Shown here: positions 1 to 6,742 of the stretch, in pieces
Numbering within the stretch: position 1 is the first letter of the stretch
How the letters are laid out: each line of letters begins with the position of its first letter
The notes under the pieces: generated by a model
Seen by the model: only the letters and a program-made list of their open reading frames with translations
Database searches by the model: none
What the model was told of the DNA's origin: nothing
From: an uncultured Collinsella sp.
GTDB taxonomy: Bacteria; Actinomycetota; Coriobacteriia; Coriobacteriales; Coriobacteriaceae
NCBI GenBank assembly: GCA_958439425.1
Contig: CAUBVH010000030.1
Span: 1 to 12,880, forward strand
Direction: 5' to 3'
Length of the DNA stretch: 12,880 nucleotides
Translations under genes and position numbers: made by a program

Positions 1-41
1 TCGGCGGGGCCATTGTGGCCCTTGACAGTGGATTGGGTCAT
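1..41 (-). CDS. Possible 5' end of a gene running off the window
   Basis: On the minus strand an ATG at 41-39 opens a frame reading MTQSTVKGHNGPA, still open at the window edge. It lies about 40 bases beyond the liv operon terminator, in the same direction, so it could be the next gene. An in-frame ATG also exists at 77-75, directly against the terminator. Neither start has a convincing ribosome binding site. Thirteen codons are too few to recognise a family. Plus-strand frames here also stay open for short distances, so this is a weak call. Confidence 0.3.
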   Translation of the reverse strand, partial: MTQSTVKGHNGPA

Positions 42-79
42 ATGAGCGAGCGGGCGCCAGAGCGAACAAATTGGCATGA

Positions 80-120
80 AAAGAGGGCGGCATAGACCTT
101 CTGGTCATGCCGCCCTCTTT
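80..120 (-). terminator. Strong intrinsic terminator of the liv operon
   Basis: The arms 80-93 (AAAGAGGGCGGCAT) and 107-120 are perfectly complementary over 14 bp. After a single bulged A at 94 they continue with GACC/GGTC around a TTCT loop. Read on the minus strand the hairpin ends in a short T run (TTTTC), so it suits termination of the liv genes, whose last stop codon is at 193. On the plus strand the hairpin ends in only three T residues. Confidence 0.85.
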
Positions 121-161
121 GAATGACAAGTTGTCGCTCTGGTGCCCGCGCAGCGTCGGCC

Positions 162-190
162 GGTCCGCCGTTCGGTAGAACGGCGGAACC
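162..190 (-). other. Hairpin immediately after the livF stop codon
   Basis: Positions 162-172 pair with 179-190 (core CCGCCGTT/AACGGCGG) with one bulged A at 188 and a 6-base loop. It begins two bases after the livF stop on the minus strand. No T run follows, so it is more likely a 3'-end stabilising structure or pause site than the terminator itself, which lies 40 bases further on. Confidence 0.5.
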
Positions 191-192
191 TC

Positions 193-906
193 CTAGCCAC
201 CGAGATAGGCCTTGCGGACGTTATCGTCGTGCAGGAGCTCTTGGCCGGTGCCGGTCATGGTGATCTTGCCGGTCTCGAGCACGTAGCCGCGTGTGGCGAT
301 CGAGAGCGCCATCTGCGCGTTCTGCTCGACCAGAAGCACCGTGGTGCCGGCCTTGTGCAGGTCCTCGACAATCTGGAAGATCTGCTCAATCAGAATCGGC
401 GCCAGACCCATGGAAGGTTCGTCGAGCATAAGCAGTTTGGGGTTACTCATAAGGGCGCGGCCCATAACGAGCATCTGCTGCTCGCCACCCGAAAGGGTGC
501 CGGCGACCTGGCGACGGCGCTCCTTCAGGCGCGGGAACTGCTCGTAGACGCGCTCAAGGCCCGGAGCAACCGTGGACTTGGGCTGCGTGTAGGCGCCCAT
601 CTCCAGGTTCTCCTCGACCGTCATCTGCAAAAAGGCGCGACGGCCCTCGGGCACCTGGGCCAGGCCCTTACCAACCAGCTTATCGGCGGGCGTATGAGTA
701 ATGTCCTCGCCCATAAACTTGATGGAGCCGGTCTTGGAGCGCAGCAGGCCCGAGACGGTCTTGAGCGTTGTGGACTTGCCGGCACCGTTCGCACCGATCA
801 GAGCCACGATCTCGCCCTCGTTGACGTTAAAGGAGATGTCCTTGATGGCGTGGATGGCACCGTACCAGACGTTGATGTTGTAGACGGAAAGCATCGGCTC
901 TGCCAT
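193..906 (-). CDS. livF: Branched-chain amino acid ABC transporter ATP-binding protein LivF
   Basis: This 237-residue cytoplasmic ATPase is one of the two ATP-hydrolysing subunits that should power the LivHM permease. Walker A is GANGAGKST (residues 38-46), the signature is LSGGEQQ (138-144) and Walker B is LLMLDEP (about 158-164). The position of the usual H-loop histidine reads VEQN (193-196), which is a normal LivF trait and not a defect. The length is typical for LivF (about 235). The ATG directly follows the livG stop (TAAATG), and the ribosome binding site AGGGGGAG lies in the last codons of livG, so translation is probably coupled. It is the last gene of the operon, followed by a hairpin and a strong terminator. 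The specific amino acid substrate is inferred from family and context. Confidence 0.95.
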   Translation of the reverse strand: MAEPMLSVYNINVWYGAIHAIKDISFNVNEGEIVALIGANGAGKSTTLKTVSGLLRSKTGSIKFMGEDITHTPADKLVGKGLAQVPEGRRAFLQMTVEENLEMGAYTQPKSTVAPGLERVYEQFPRLKERRRQVAGTLSGGEQQMLVMGRALMSNPKLLMLDEPSMGLAPILIEQIFQIVEDLHKAGTTVLLVEQNAQMALSIATRGYVLETGKITMTGTGQELLHDDNVRKAYLGG

Positions 907-1767
907 TTAGTTCTCCCCCTTATCCTGCTTGCCCAGATACGCCTCGATAACGGCGTCGTTGTTCTGGATTTCCTCGGCCGTGCCCTTGGCGATGACCTTA
1001 CCAAAGTTGAGCACGCAGATGCCCTCACAGATGTTCATAACGAGCGACATGTCGTGCTCGATAAGCATGATGGCGATGCCGAAGGTGTCACGAATCTTGA
1101 CGATGTTCTCCATGAGCTCGGCGGTCTCGGACGGGTTCATGCCGGCGGCAGGCTCGTCGAGCAGCAGCAGCTTGGGGTTGGTGGCAAGCGCACGGACGAT
1201 CTCCAGACGACGCTGAGCGCCGTAAGGCAGCGAGCCGGCCTGCTCATTTGCCAGATGCTCCATATCAAAGATGGACAGCAGCTCCATGGCGCGCTCGTGG
1301 GCGGCCTTCTCGTGCTTCCAATACGTCGGCAGGCGCAGCACGCCCTCAAAGCCGGAGTAACGCTCCTGGTTATGCAGGCCGACCTTAACGTTATCCTCCA
1401 CCGTCATGGTGTTAAACAGGCGGATGTTTTGGAAGGTGCGGGCAATACCCATGCGGTTGACCTGGTAGACCGACTTGCCCGAGGTGTCCTCACCGTCGAG
1501 CAGGATGGTGCCGTGCGTGGGCTGGTACACCTTGGTGAGCAGGTTGAAGACCGTGGTCTTACCGGCACCATTGGGGCCGATCAGGCCGGCGATCTCGGTC
1601 TTGCCGATAGTCAGGCTAAAGTCGTCGACTGCCTTAAGGCCACCGAACTCAATGCCCAGGTGGATGCACTCGAGCGCCGGGCGCTGGCCCAGGTCGCGAT
1701 CGGGAACGATGGCGCCAGAAGGATACGGGACCATCTTGCCCTTGTTGAACTCAAATTTACTGGGCAT
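907..1767 (-). CDS. livG: Branched-chain amino acid ABC transporter ATP-binding protein LivG
   Basis: This 286-residue protein is the partner ATPase of LivF. Walker A is GPNGAGKTT (residues 64-72), the Q-loop is TFQN (111-114), the signature is LPYGAQRRLEI (180-190), Walker B is LLLLDEP (200-206) and the H-loop is IEHDM (236-240). The signature carries Pro where LSGGQ has Ser, a variant I recall as common in LivG proteins. About 30 residues precede the first conserved strand. I chose the ATG at 1767 over the upstream ATG at 1794 because a perfect ribosome binding site, AAGGAGGTG, sits 7-8 bases before it, and the longer start would place that site inside the gene. The start overlaps the end of livM by 11 bases, which supports tight operon coupling. 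Confidence 0.93.
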   Translation of the reverse strand: MPSKFEFNKGKMVPYPSGAIVPDRDLGQRPALECIHLGIEFGGLKAVDDFSLTIGKTEIAGLIGPNGAGKTTVFNLLTKVYQPTHGTILLDGEDTSGKSVYQVNRMGIARTFQNIRLFNTMTVEDNVKVGLHNQERYSGFEGVLRLPTYWKHEKAAHERAMELLSIFDMEHLANEQAGSLPYGAQRRLEIVRALATNPKLLLLDEPAAGMNPSETAELMENIVKIRDTFGIAIMLIEHDMSLVMNICEGICVLNFGKVIAKGTAEEIQNNDAVIEAYLGKQDKGEN

Positions 1768-2845
1768 CGGCTGCCACCTCCTTCTTGGAAGCAAAACGGT
1801 CCTTGACGCGACCGAAGAACGCCTTGAGCTGCGGGTTGTTGGTAAAGATCATGACCAGGATCAGCACGATGGCGTAGATGAGCATGCGGTAGTCCGAGAA
1901 CTGACGGAGCAGCTCAGGAAGCACCGTGAGCAACGCCGCCGCGATGACGGAGCCGCGCATGTTGCCCAGACCGCCCAGGACCACGAACACCAGGATGAGG
2001 ATCGACGTGTTGAAGTCGAACTTGGTGGCGGAGAGCTGCGAGAAGTTACCGCCGAAGAGAGCTCCGGCAGCACCGGCGAGGGCAGCGGAAACCACGAAGG
2101 CGATCATGCGGTACTCGGTGACGGAGATGCCTACGGACTCGGCTGCAATCTTGTTATCGCGCACGGCCATGATGGCACGGCCGGTACGGCTGCGCACCAG
2201 GTTGAGTACAATCACGAGCGCGACCATGACCAGGATGGCACCGGCGAGGAAGGTCGAGTACGTCGACACGCCCGAGGCACCCTGGGCGCCCTTGATGATG
2301 GCGGTGCCGTCCTCGAGCAGGTGCAGGTCGTCGATCGTGGAGTTGCCCGTGATGTTAAAGATCACATGCAGGCCGCGGGAGTCGACACCCACAATGAGGC
2401 AGGTGACGATCTCTTTGATGATCTCGCCAAAAGCCAGGGTCACGATGGCCAGATAGTCGCCGCTCAGGCGCAGGACCGGGATACCGATCAAGAAGCCCAA
2501 GATGGCAGCGGCGATAGCGCCGACCACAATGCTGATGACAAGACGTATTGGATCGGAGGGGACGGCGCTCTCGAGGGCAACCGCGGTAACGATGCCCGTA
2601 TAGGCGCCGACGCTCATAAAGCCCGCGTGGCCCAGCGACAAGTCGCCCGCGATGCCGACAACGAGGTTGAGCGAGATGGCCATAACGATGTAGGCCGTGA
2701 TGGGAACCAACTGGCCGGCGATCATGCGCGGGATCATATGGTTGGACTGCATAAAGAACACGATGGCGAATGCCACGATGCACATGGCGTACGTGACAAA
2801 GTCGTGACGCGTCTGCTTGTCTTTAAGGAACTTCATAACGCTCAC
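1757..2845 (-). CDS. livM: Branched-chain amino acid ABC transporter permease LivM
   Basis: This 362-residue polytopic inner-membrane permease of the LivM family would form the translocation channel with LivH. It has many hydrophobic segments, beginning with one at about residues 17-33. The family-typical stretch SLGHAGFMSVGAY lies near residue 70. A C-terminal half contains VVLGGLGNMRGSVIAA, the loop expected to contact the ATPases. The start taken is GTG at 2845, directly after the livH stop codon, with AAGG five bases before it. An ATG three codons later (2836) with AGGTGA in front is about equally good. The charged tail (VKDRFASKKEVAADAQ) is probably cytoplasmic. The gene overlaps livG by 11 bases. 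Confidence 0.93.
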   Translation of the reverse strand: MSVMKFLKDKQTRHDFVTYAMCIVAFAIVFFMQSNHMIPRMIAGQLVPITAYIVMAISLNLVVGIAGDLSLGHAGFMSVGAYTGIVTAVALESAVPSDPIRLVISIVVGAIAAAILGFLIGIPVLRLSGDYLAIVTLAFGEIIKEIVTCLIVGVDSRGLHVIFNITGNSTIDDLHLLEDGTAIIKGAQGASGVSTYSTFLAGAILVMVALVIVLNLVRSRTGRAIMAVRDNKIAAESVGISVTEYRMIAFVVSAALAGAAGALFGGNFSQLSATKFDFNTSILILVFVVLGGLGNMRGSVIAAALLTVLPELLRQFSDYRMLIYAIVLILVMIFTNNPQLKAFFGRVKDRFASKKEVAADAQ

Positions 2846-3727
2846 CTACACCTTCTCGGGGACGTACTTGCCCAAGAGGCCGGCAGGCTTGACGAGCAGG
2901 ACGATGATCAAAACACCAAAGACGATGGAGTTGGCAAGGCTCGTGGAAATGTAAGCCTGCGCCATCGCTTCGATGATGCCGATGAGAATGCCACCGACAA
3001 AGGCACCGGGGATGGAGCCGATGCCGCCGAAGACGGCGGCGTCGAAGGCCTTAATGCCAGGCATGGCGCCCGTGGTGGGCTGCAGGACCGGCGAGTAGGA
3101 GCACAGGAGCACGCCGGCGATGGCGGCAAGGGCGGAGCCAATGGCAAAGGTCATCGAAATAGTGCGGTTGACGTTGATGCCCATGAGCTGAGCGGCGGAC
3201 TTGTCCTCGGACACGGCGCGCATGGCCTTGCCCATCTTGGTCTTACCTGTAAAGAACATCAGACCGGCCATGATAACCAGGCAGGCGACGATGGTGACGA
3301 GCGAAACGGCGCTTACGTTGAACTTGGCCAAGAACTCCGGCACCGGGAAGGTGACGAGCGAAGTGAAGTTCTTGGGCGTGGCGCCCCACAGGAGCTGCGC
3401 GGCGTTCTGCAGGAAGTAGGACACGCCGATGGCCGTGATCAGAACGGCCAGCGGGCCCGCCTGACGCAGCGGCTTGTATGCCAGACCCTCGATGAGAACA
3501 CCGAGAACCGTGCAGACCACACAAGAGAGAACTACAGATGCCCAGCCCGGGAGGCCGAGATACGACGTGGCGCAGAACGAGACATAGGCACCGACCATGA
3601 TGACGTCGCCGTGAGCGAAGTTGAGCATCTTGGCGATACCGTAGACCATGGTGTAGCCCAACGCGATGATGGCGTAGACGCTGCCCATGGACAGGCCGTT
3701 GACCAGGTATTGGATAAAGACCGTCAT
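2846..3727 (-). CDS. livH: Branched-chain amino acid ABC transporter permease LivH
   Basis: This 293-residue polytopic permease is the partner of LivM. Family features include MVYGIAKMLNFAHGDVIMVG near the N-terminus and AVFGGIGSIPGAFVGG in the C-terminal half, the presumed coupling-helix region. I placed the start at the ATG at 3727 (MTVFIQYLVNG) because AAAGGGGG lies nine bases upstream. A frame extending back to 3820 would add 31 residues unlike any LivH and would run through hairpins in the livK1-livH gap. The length is close to the usual 290-310. It is the first gene of the tightly packed livHMGF block. Confidence 0.93.
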   Translation of the reverse strand: MTVFIQYLVNGLSMGSVYAIIALGYTMVYGIAKMLNFAHGDVIMVGAYVSFCATSYLGLPGWASVVLSCVVCTVLGVLIEGLAYKPLRQAGPLAVLITAIGVSYFLQNAAQLLWGATPKNFTSLVTFPVPEFLAKFNVSAVSLVTIVACLVIMAGLMFFTGKTKMGKAMRAVSEDKSAAQLMGINVNRTISMTFAIGSALAAIAGVLLCSYSPVLQPTTGAMPGIKAFDAAVFGGIGSIPGAFVGGILIGIIEAMAQAYISTSLANSIVFGVLIIVLLVKPAGLLGKYVPEKV

Positions 3728-3773
3728 GTTCCACATCCCCCTTTCGAATAGGTTTCCAGTTGATGTATGAAAC

Positions 3774-3835
3774 AGGGACGTTACATCGTCCCTAGATACC
3801 AAGCAAGCAGGGAAGGCCAAAACCTCCCCTGCTTG
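3774..3835 (-). promoter_or_regulatory. Two tandem hairpins between livK1 and livH
   Basis: In minus-strand order the first hairpin pairs 3835-3823 with 3816-3804. Its CAAGCAGGG arms (9 bp) are followed by one A-C mismatch and AGG/CCT around a 6-base loop. The second pairs 3793-3787 with 3780-3774 (AGGGACG, 7 bp) around TTACAT. Neither is followed by a real T run, so readthrough into livHMGF is expected. The usual role of such structures after a binding-protein gene is to protect the upstream message or attenuate downstream transcription, giving more binding protein than permease. That role is inferred. Confidence 0.6.
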
Positions 3836-3866
3836 GGATCAAAACCGCTCTATGTAAGGCGGCCTA

Positions 3867-5054
3867 TTAGGCCTGTACGTACTTGCCGTCGGTAATGACG
3901 TACGCCGTCGGGTCCTTCTGGACCTGACCCTTGTCGTTCCAGGAGAGCTTGCCAGTCAGGCCGTCAACAGTAATCTTGAGCATAGCCTTAGGCAGCTTCT
4001 CGGCAACCTCGGTGGGGTCGGCGTCGACGCCCAGGCCGGCCTCCTTGAGAGCCTCGACCACAGCATGCACGCCGTCGTAGGCGTCGGCGGCAAACTGGTC
4101 GGGGGTATCACCGTACTTATCCTTGTAAGCGTTGACGAAGTCGGCGTTCTTCTCGTCGTCGGCGGAGAACGGGGTCATAAGCAGCAGGCCCTCGGCAAGA
4201 GAGGTGTCGAAGCCCTCAACGCCCAGGATGCCGTCCATGCCGTCGCAGCCCATCATCTTGACGTCGTAGCCCATGTCCTTGGCGTTCTTGAGCAGGACGG
4301 ACGCCGGCGTGTAGTAGATCGGCGCAAAGATCATGGTGGCGCCTGCCTGCTTGGCCTTGGTCAGCTGGTTGGTAAAGCTCGTGGCGGAGTCGTCCTTAAA
4401 GGTCTCCTCATCGACAATCTCAAGCTTAGACTTAGCGGCCTGGGCCTTAAAGGAATCTGCGATGCCCGAAGAATAGGCATCGCCGGAGTTATAGAACAGC
4501 ACGAACTTCTCGTTCGCATACTTCTCTGCCAGGAACTTGGCAGCGTTGACACCTTGGTTGGGGTCGGTAAAGCAAACCTGGAAGACGCAATCCTTGCCCT
4601 TGGTAACGTCCTCGGAGGACGCGGACGGGGTGATCATGAACGTCTCGGGGTCGTTGCCGCACTCGGCGGCAACGGCGACCGACGCACCCGTGGTGGTCGG
4701 ACCGACGAGGGCCTGCATGCCCCAGTCGAGCAGGGTGTTGAAGGCGTTGACGGCCTTCTCGCCGTCAGCCTGGTCGTCCTCGGCCTTGCTGACAAGCGGC
4801 AGCTCCTTGGTCGAGAAATCCTTGCAGCCAAGCTCGACAGCCTGTGTAACGGACTTGCCGTAGGACGCGTTGGCGCCGGTCAGCGGGCCGATGGTGCCGA
4901 TCTTAAACGAAGCGTCGCCCGACGCGGAACCGCTGTCGCCGCCGTTGGAGGAGCAGCCAGCTAGAATGGACATCGCCCCCAGACCTGCTGCGCTCGCGAT
5001 AACGCTCCTGCGATTCATAACAGGGTTCAATGACTTACCGGTGAGGCTCGACAT
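3867..5054 (-). CDS. livK: Branched-chain amino acid substrate-binding lipoprotein (LivK paralogue 1)
   Basis: This 395-residue extracytoplasmic binding protein (Peripla_BP_6 / Leu-Ile-Val-binding type) captures substrate for the LivHMGF permease. The N-terminus has a twin-arginine pair (NRRSVIA), a hydrophobic stretch and the lipobox LAGC with Cys34. It should therefore be a membrane-anchored lipoprotein, possibly Tat-exported. The ligand-binding lobes show KIGTIGPLTG (strand 1), VGPTTTGAS, ITPSAS and LFYNSGDAYSSG. The ATG at 5054 has GAGGAG about six bases upstream. The internal ATG at 5018 lacks such a site. It is closely similar to the next gene upstream, with long identical blocks such as IFAPIYYTPASVLLKNAKDM, so the pair arose by duplication. 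Family membership is certain, but the ligand could be another hydrophobic amino acid. Confidence 0.93.
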   Translation of the reverse strand: MSSLTGKSLNPVMNRRSVIASAAGLGAMSILAGCSSNGGDSGSASGDASFKIGTIGPLTGANASYGKSVTQAVELGCKDFSTKELPLVSKAEDDQADGEKAVNAFNTLLDWGMQALVGPTTTGASVAVAAECGNDPETFMITPSASSEDVTKGKDCVFQVCFTDPNQGVNAAKFLAEKYANEKFVLFYNSGDAYSSGIADSFKAQAAKSKLEIVDEETFKDDSATSFTNQLTKAKQAGATMIFAPIYYTPASVLLKNAKDMGYDVKMMGCDGMDGILGVEGFDTSLAEGLLLMTPFSADDEKNADFVNAYKDKYGDTPDQFAADAYDGVHAVVEALKEAGLGVDADPTEVAEKLPKAMLKITVDGLTGKLSWNDKGQVQKDPTAYVITDGKYVQA

Positions 5055-5290
5055 GCGGCTCTCCTCTCAAATCTCGTCGGGTTTTGGTTGCCCGACAGGC
5101 CATCCTTCGCCGTGTTCGGCGTTCGCAAAATAGTAGACGCTTTAGTTAGGAAAAGTGGCGATTATTTCAACTTTTCTTTGGATTTGTTCATTTATCCATA
5201 TTTCTGCGTATTTCTATTATTTTATGCAGTAATGCCACTTTATTGTGTAAAAGTAATGTTTCCATTCTGTTACAGGCATCCCCGCCCTGA
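5055..5290 (-). promoter_or_regulatory. Promoter and leader region of livK1
   Basis: This 236-base gap is AT-rich between about 5127 and 5260, unlike the rest of the window, and very probably holds the livK1 promoter. I could not settle on one -35/-10 pair. TTTACA and a downstream AT-rich stretch (CATAAAATAAT) on the minus strand are candidates, but their spacing is poor. An imperfect inverted repeat flanks the AT-rich core: AAAAGTGGCGATTA at 5151-5164 and TAATGCCACTTT at 5230-5241. Closer to the gene are two small hairpins, 5108-5121 (CGCCG/CGGCG, 4-base loop) and 5076-5096 (GTCGGG/CCCGAC, 9-base loop), just ahead of the ribosome binding site. Confidence 0.5.
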
Positions 5291-5319
5291 ATAAAACAGC
5301 CTCACCGGTAGCGTTTTAT
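5291..5319 (-). terminator. Weak intrinsic terminator after livK2
   Basis: ATAAAAC (5291-5297) and GTTTTAT (5313-5319) are complementary, with a GC-containing interior that pairs only partly. On the minus strand the structure ends in GTTTTATT, six bases after the livK2 stop. It is plausible as a terminator separating livK2 from livK1, but less stable than the others in this window, so readthrough is likely. Confidence 0.5.
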
Positions 5320-5325
5320 GCGCAC

Positions 5326-6492
5326 TTAGGCGGCGATGTACTTGCCGTCCTGGATCACATAGGCCGTAGCGGGCTTTTCGACCTGGCCCTCGTCATTCCA
5401 CGTCAGCTCGCCCGTCAGGCCCTCGATCTTGATCTTGCGCATGGCGCGGGCAAGGTCGTCGGCAATGTCGGCACCGTCAGCCGTAATGTCGATGCCCGCT
5501 TTATCGATAGCCTCGGCAATCGCATGGACGCAGTCATAGGCATCGGCGGCAAACTGATTGGGCGTCTCGTCGTAGGCGTCCTTATAGGCCTTGACGAAGT
5601 CGGCGCTCTTCTCATCGTCAGCAGAGAACGGGGTCATGAGCAGCACGCCCTCGGCAAGAGAGGTATCGAAGCCCTCAACGGAGAGCAGGCCGTCCATGCC
5701 GTCGGTGCCCATAAGCGTCATGTCGTACCCCATGTCCTTGGCGTTCTTGAGCAGGACGGACGCCGGCGTGTAATAGATCGGAGCAAAAATAAGCGTGGCG
5801 CCGGCCTCCTTGGCCTTGGTGAGCTGGTTGGTAAAGCTCGTGGAAGAGTCGTCCTTAAAGGTCTCGGTATCGACGACATCGAGCTTGGATGCCTTGGCCT
5901 GCTCGGCAAAGGCGTCGGCAACGCCCGAGCTGTACGTATCGCCGGAGTTGTAGAACAGGGCGATCTTGGCGTCCGCGTACTTCTCGGCCAAGAACTTCGC
6001 GGCGCTGGCGCCCATGGTGGGGTCGGTGAAGCAAACCTGAAAGACCGTGGTCTTTCCCTTGGTGACATCGAGCGACGAGGCCGAAGGCGTGACCATGAGC
6101 ATATCGTCGGCGATCTCGCCCGAGACGGCGACGGCGGCGCCGGTGGTAACGGGACCGACGAGCGCCTGCATGCCCCAGTCGCACAGGGTATTGAAAGCGT
6201 TGATGGCCTTCTCTCCGTCGGCAACATCGTCCTCGGACTTAAGCGAGAGTTTTAGGTCCTTGGTCGAGAAATCCTCGGCGGCGAGCTTGGCACCCTTCTC
6301 GGCCGAAACGCCATAGGTTGCCGCGGCGCCGGTCAGAGGGCCGATAACACCGATCTTGAAGGTCTTGCCGTCATCGGCGGAGCCGCCGTCAGAGCCACTC
6401 GAAGAGCAGCCAGCGAGCGCGGCGGTGCTGCCGAGCGCCGCGGCTCCTGCCAAGAAACTCCTACGGCTCAGTGCGTTGTTGATACTAAACAT
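5326..6492 (-). CDS. livK: Branched-chain amino acid substrate-binding lipoprotein (LivK paralogue 2)
   Basis: This 388-residue binding protein of the same family as its downstream neighbour is roughly two-thirds identical to it by eye in the mature part, with no large insertions. The N-terminus carries a good twin-arginine motif, SRRSFLAG (residues 9-16), then a hydrophobic segment and the lipobox LAGC with Cys29. The start is ATG 6492, with AAGGGGG six bases upstream. An upstream ATG at 6558 would add 22 residues of non-signal-like sequence. Differences from paralogue 1 cluster at the N-terminal lobe surface and near the C-terminus, so ligand preference may differ. It has its own upstream region and a terminator-like element after it, so it can be expressed independently of livK1 yet feed the same permease. 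Confidence 0.92.
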   Translation of the reverse strand: MFSINNALSRRSFLAGAAALGSTAALAGCSSSGSDGGSADDGKTFKIGVIGPLTGAAATYGVSAEKGAKLAAEDFSTKDLKLSLKSEDDVADGEKAINAFNTLCDWGMQALVGPVTTGAAVAVSGEIADDMLMVTPSASSLDVTKGKTTVFQVCFTDPTMGASAAKFLAEKYADAKIALFYNSGDTYSSGVADAFAEQAKASKLDVVDTETFKDDSSTSFTNQLTKAKEAGATLIFAPIYYTPASVLLKNAKDMGYDMTLMGTDGMDGLLSVEGFDTSLAEGVLLMTPFSADDEKSADFVKAYKDAYDETPNQFAADAYDCVHAIAEAIDKAGIDITADGADIADDLARAMRKIKIEGLTGELTWNDEGQVEKPATAYVIQDGKYIAA

Positions 6493-6742
6493 GGTGTCCC
6501 CCTTTTCGCTGGCCGCGGTGCGGCTGTTTTGCGGTACGGGGCAAACCTTATGGCGCAAACGTTGACAGTTTGTTACGGAAGTTCATTTGTAGCGAGCATG
6601 TTTCCAATGTTTCCGCAGCGTTTCGGGGGTGCCGTTTTGTGCGACTCCTGTTGCCTGGCGAGCATGCGCCCTCGGTTCACGCTAGAATGCACTCAACCTT
6701 TAAGCGGTTAATCCATCCATAAGATGCACGAAGGAGCTATCT
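6493..6742. promoter_or_regulatory. Divergent intergenic region between livK2 and hom
   Basis: These 250 bases must hold promoters for both livK2 (minus) and hom (plus). For hom, TAGAAT at 6683-6688 is a plausible -10, but no good -35 lies at the right distance. A perfect TTGACA at 6562-6567 (plus) lacks a matching -10 and lies inside a short inverted repeat, CAAAC...GTTTG (6556-6572). ATGTTTCC occurs twice in tandem (6598-6605 and 6607-6614), and the same octamer lies upstream of livK1. The hom ribosome binding site is AAGGAG at 6731-6736. Confidence 0.45.

Noticed and set aside
180..206. LivF catalytic defect from the missing H-loop histidine
   Set aside because: VEQN in place of an Ile-Glu-His motif is normal in LivF proteins, and LivG supplies a canonical H-loop.
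142..3751. Long plus-strand open frames of 554 and 758 codons opposite the liv genes
   Set aside because: They lie antisense to livF, livG, livM and livH, which carry clear family motifs. Their translations are low-complexity, rich in His, Asp, Gly and Arg, as expected from the mirror of GC-biased codon use.
6562..6590. Perfect TTGACA as a hom promoter
   Set aside because: No acceptable -10 lies 16-18 bases downstream (ATTTGT), and it is about 180 bases from the hom start. It was kept only as a note in the intergenic entry.
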